A stretch of 64,000 nucleotides of DNA from positions 40,689-104,688 of the forward strand of contig NZ_MTHB01000261.1 of NCBI RefSeq assembly GCF_002220365.1. Reading direction: 5' to 3'. The notes beneath the pieces were generated by a model. The model worked only from the letters and a program-made list of their open reading frames with translations. It was not told the origin of the DNA and made no database searches. Numbering within the stretch: the first letter of the stretch is position 1; each line of letters starts with the position of its first letter. This DNA is from Caballeronia sordidicola (GTDB lineage Bacteria; Pseudomonadota; Gammaproteobacteria; Burkholderiales; Burkholderiaceae). Shown here piece after piece: positions 63,554-64,000 of this stretch. The position numbers and the translations under genes are program-made.

Positions 63554-63670
63554 AGTCCCATTAGTTTACCGAAGTTCGGTAGCTCGCGCCGGGGATGGTT
63601 TTGAGGTGCTTTTGCGGCAGTCCGAACTCGCTGACAGTGTCCAGTTGTTGGTTTCGGGCTTAACGGTCAA
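63554..63670. other. Remnant between lipB and the IS element
   Basis: A 117-bp stretch with no gene recognised. In related genomes ybeD (DUF493) normally lies upstream of lipB; no convincing ybeD sequence is visible here. Confidence 0.5.
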
Positions 63671-64000
63671 GAGGGGGTGTCCCGAATTTTGTGTAAACGG
63701 GTTTTCGTTTAACCCGGCGACATCCGGTCTTCGAACTGGATAGCGAAGCGGTTTAGAGCCGCCTTCCAGTCTCTGATTGGCATCGACCATTTCTTGCTGA
63801 TGTTGTTCAGCGCCAGGTAAAACAGTTTCATTACGGCGTCGTCAGTCGGGAATGAACTGCGCGTTTTGATGACCTTTCGCAGACTCATGTTGATCGACTC
63901 GATCGCGTTGGTCGTATAGATCACCTTTCGGATCTCCGGCGGGTAGTCGAAGAACGGTATCACCCGGGCCCAGTTACGACGCCAGCTCTGACCAATCAAG
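63671..64000 (-). mobile_element. IS256-family insertion sequence (3' end, runs off right edge)
   Basis: The element's end lies near 63671-63700 (GAGGGGGTGTCCCGAATTTT is the probable terminal inverted repeat). Inside it, on the minus strand, lies the C-terminal part of a transposase (next entry). The left end of the IS is outside the window. Confidence 0.9.
63709..64000 (-). CDS. IS256-family transposase, C-terminal part
   Basis: The minus-strand frame is open from the right edge to a stop at 63709 (96 residues visible). PFFDYPPEIRKVIYTTNAIE followed by SINMSLRKVIK is the signature of IS256/Mutator-type DDE transposases, and WSMPIRDWKAALNRFAIQFEDR fits the C-terminus. The catalytic aspartates lie outside the window, so activity cannot be judged. 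Confidence 0.93.
   Translation of the reverse strand, partial: LIGQSWRRNWARVIPFFDYPPEIRKVIYTTNAIESINMSLRKVIKTRSSFPTDDAVMKLFYLALNNISKKWSMPIRDWKAALNRFAIQFEDRMSPG

Noticed and set aside
63474..63743. 89-codon plus-strand frame across the lipB start and the IS end
   Set aside because: Antisense to lipB and crosses the insertion boundary; no motif.

Overview
The window is high-GC DNA from the main chromosome of a betaproteobacterium in the Burkholderiaceae, most likely the Paraburkholderia/Caballeronia group. This rests on gene content and order: ctaCD with small cta genes, ctaE, surf1, sco, ctaA and ctaB; gshA-gshB-EIIA-ptsH-ptsI; glnK-amtB; lipB-lipA; dctA-dctB-dctD; an rpoH gene with a CIRCE element; and an nag operon with a fused EIIA-HPr-EI. 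The species cannot be read from the sequence. No tRNA, rRNA or CRISPR array was seen.

Left end (1-6660): an AT-richer edge carries the 5' part of a PduX-like GHMP kinase that runs off the window. Next come ybiB and leuA. leuA has a long leader encoding a short peptide with four CTA leucine codons, a leucine attenuator signature. An NTF2-like protein, a PagL-type lipid A deacylase and rpoH (sigma-32) follow; rpoH lies behind a perfect CIRCE operator.

Respiration block 1 (6778-10616): cyoABCD, the cytochrome bo quinol oxidase. A secreted DUF1996 protein follows. Then comes the N-acetylglucosamine operon nagA-nagB(SIS)-nagF(EIIA-HPr-EI)-nagE, a self-contained PTS uptake and catabolism unit. Its transporter carries an extra EIIB domain that has lost its cysteine.

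Respiration block 2 (21252-32409): SCO protein, heme O and heme A synthases, a SCO-like membrane protein, SURF1, a twin-TM protein, then the aa3 oxidase (ctaC-ctaD-small assembly protein-ctaG-DUF2970-ctaE). Subunit II is fused to cytochrome c and an OmpA-like domain.

Housekeeping block (32742-53272): a BioC-like methyltransferase, comF, trmL, gpsA, secB, grxC, rhodanese, gpmA, an S41 protease, and a MoeB/ThiF enzyme. An orphan autotransporter O-heptosyltransferase (BAHT, TibC/Aah type) follows, then general PTS genes (ptsI, ptsH, EIIA-Man), gshB/gshA, amtB/glnK, ubiK and comM.

Right end (53273-64000): an AT-rich spacer with three clustered DnaA boxes, a lipoprotein, a TlpA-like thioredoxin with an 11-bp tandem repeat in its promoter, and the dctABD dicarboxylate system with a well-matched sigma-54 promoter and two upstream palindromes. 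A low-GC patch then holds three consecutive broken genes (membrane protein, nucleotidyltransferase, isochorismatase-like). Last are lipA and lipB and the end of an IS256-family insertion sequence that runs off the window.
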